From positions 1,111,501 through 1,175,500 of the forward strand of contig WPIO01000112.1 in assembly GCA_009760855.2 (NCBI GenBank): DNA of 64,000 nt. The letters are read 5' to 3'. This document shows, piece by piece, positions 63,608 through 64,000 of this stretch. The DNA is from Cristatella mucedo (Eukaryota > Bryozoa > Phylactolaemata > Cristatellidae). Both the position numbers and the translations under genes were made by a program. The stretch's first letter is position 1; each line of letters opens with the position of its first letter. The notes under the pieces are model-generated. The model saw only the letters and a list, made by a program, of their open reading frames with translations. It searched no databases and was not told where the DNA came from.

Positions 63608-63745
63608 GAGCTGATTCGGCCCAGTGGTCAAGGTGCTCGCCCCGACCAAGGCCTGGCCGAGGTTGTGGGCTCGAGCGCTGTAGCATATGTAAAGCGCCTG
63701 AATAGAGATTGAGTTCGCTTAGGGCGCTATATAAATGAATTTATT
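63608..63745 (+). mobile_element. SINE family A (gene C intron 2)
   Basis: GAGCTGATTCGGCCCAGTGG, GGGCTCGAGCGC, GTAAAGCGCCTGAATAGAG, GGGCGCTATATAAATGAATTTA. Confidence 0.85.
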
Positions 63746-63886
63746 TTTATTTATTTGGCAATGTGTAATGCCCATGCCTGCCTTGGTTGTCCTGGCCTGC
63801 CCCGTGGCTCCAATATTTTATAAATTATATATATTACTCTGTTCGTTTACCATTCGGACTTCATAGGTGCATTTGTGAGCGCCACC

Positions 63887-64000
63887 CTGGTTTAGCCCAG
63901 GGTTTAAGGTATTCAACTTTATTGATCGGGGTCGATGTGAATGAATGCTGTTGATGACCGAAGTTGTAGGCCCGAGCCCTGGAGCATATATAAAGCACAT
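63887..64000 (+). mobile_element. SINE family A, cut by window end
   Basis: CCCTGGTTTAGCCCAGGGTTTAAGG, insertion in the head, GGCCCGAGCCCTGG, then TATATAAAGCACAT at the window edge. The inserted segment resembles that at 26957. Confidence 0.7.

Overview
This window is animal (metazoan) nuclear DNA. Its genes are split by spliceosomal GT-AG introns. The intergenic and intronic DNA is packed with non-LTR retrotransposon fragments, tRNA-derived SINEs and long dinucleotide microsatellites. Nothing looks bacterial: there are no operons, CRISPR arrays or tRNA/rRNA genes. The CR1/L2-like LINEs and the SINE type are common in aquatic invertebrates. I cannot name the species or phylum from sequence alone.

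The main content is two complete tandem paralogous genes on the + strand, A (coding 3877-23931) and B (27402-52849). I reconstructed both by matching exons between the two copies. Each has 11 coding exons with identical intron phases (0,0,1,1,0,1,0,1,2,1). A encodes 696 residues and B 690. Both are type I membrane proteins: a signal peptide, a carboxylesterase/cholinesterase-fold ectodomain, one transmembrane helix and a very short tail ending in Tyr-Tyr. The layout is closest to neuroligins and related cholinesterase-like adhesion molecules. The nucleophile position is Glu instead of Ser and the catalytic His position is Asn, so both are predicted to be non-enzymatic adhesion or receptor proteins. 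The two genes probably arose by tandem duplication.

Downstream, 56050-56256 and 62602-62658 (+) are the first two coding exons of a Pumilio-family RNA-binding protein. They carry the conserved N-terminal SQDD..V.YFFQR motif and an M-E-x-E-F-x-A-I-x-L motif. The rest of that gene, including the PUF repeats, lies beyond the window.

Layout: 1-3876 holds LINE/SINE remnants, a DNA-transposon remnant (about 1928-2469) and the 5' flank of gene A. 3877-24744 is gene A with a likely polyadenylation signal. 24745-27401 is the intergenic spacer. 27402-52849 is gene B, with LINE copies in introns 1, 4, 6 and 10. 52850-56049 is the spacer to the Pumilio gene and contains one weak candidate small secreted ORF. 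56050-64000 is the start of the Pumilio gene and its introns. At least two LINE families and two SINE families are present. SINE family A shares its 3' tail with LINE family 1, and two SINEs are nested inside LINE copies.
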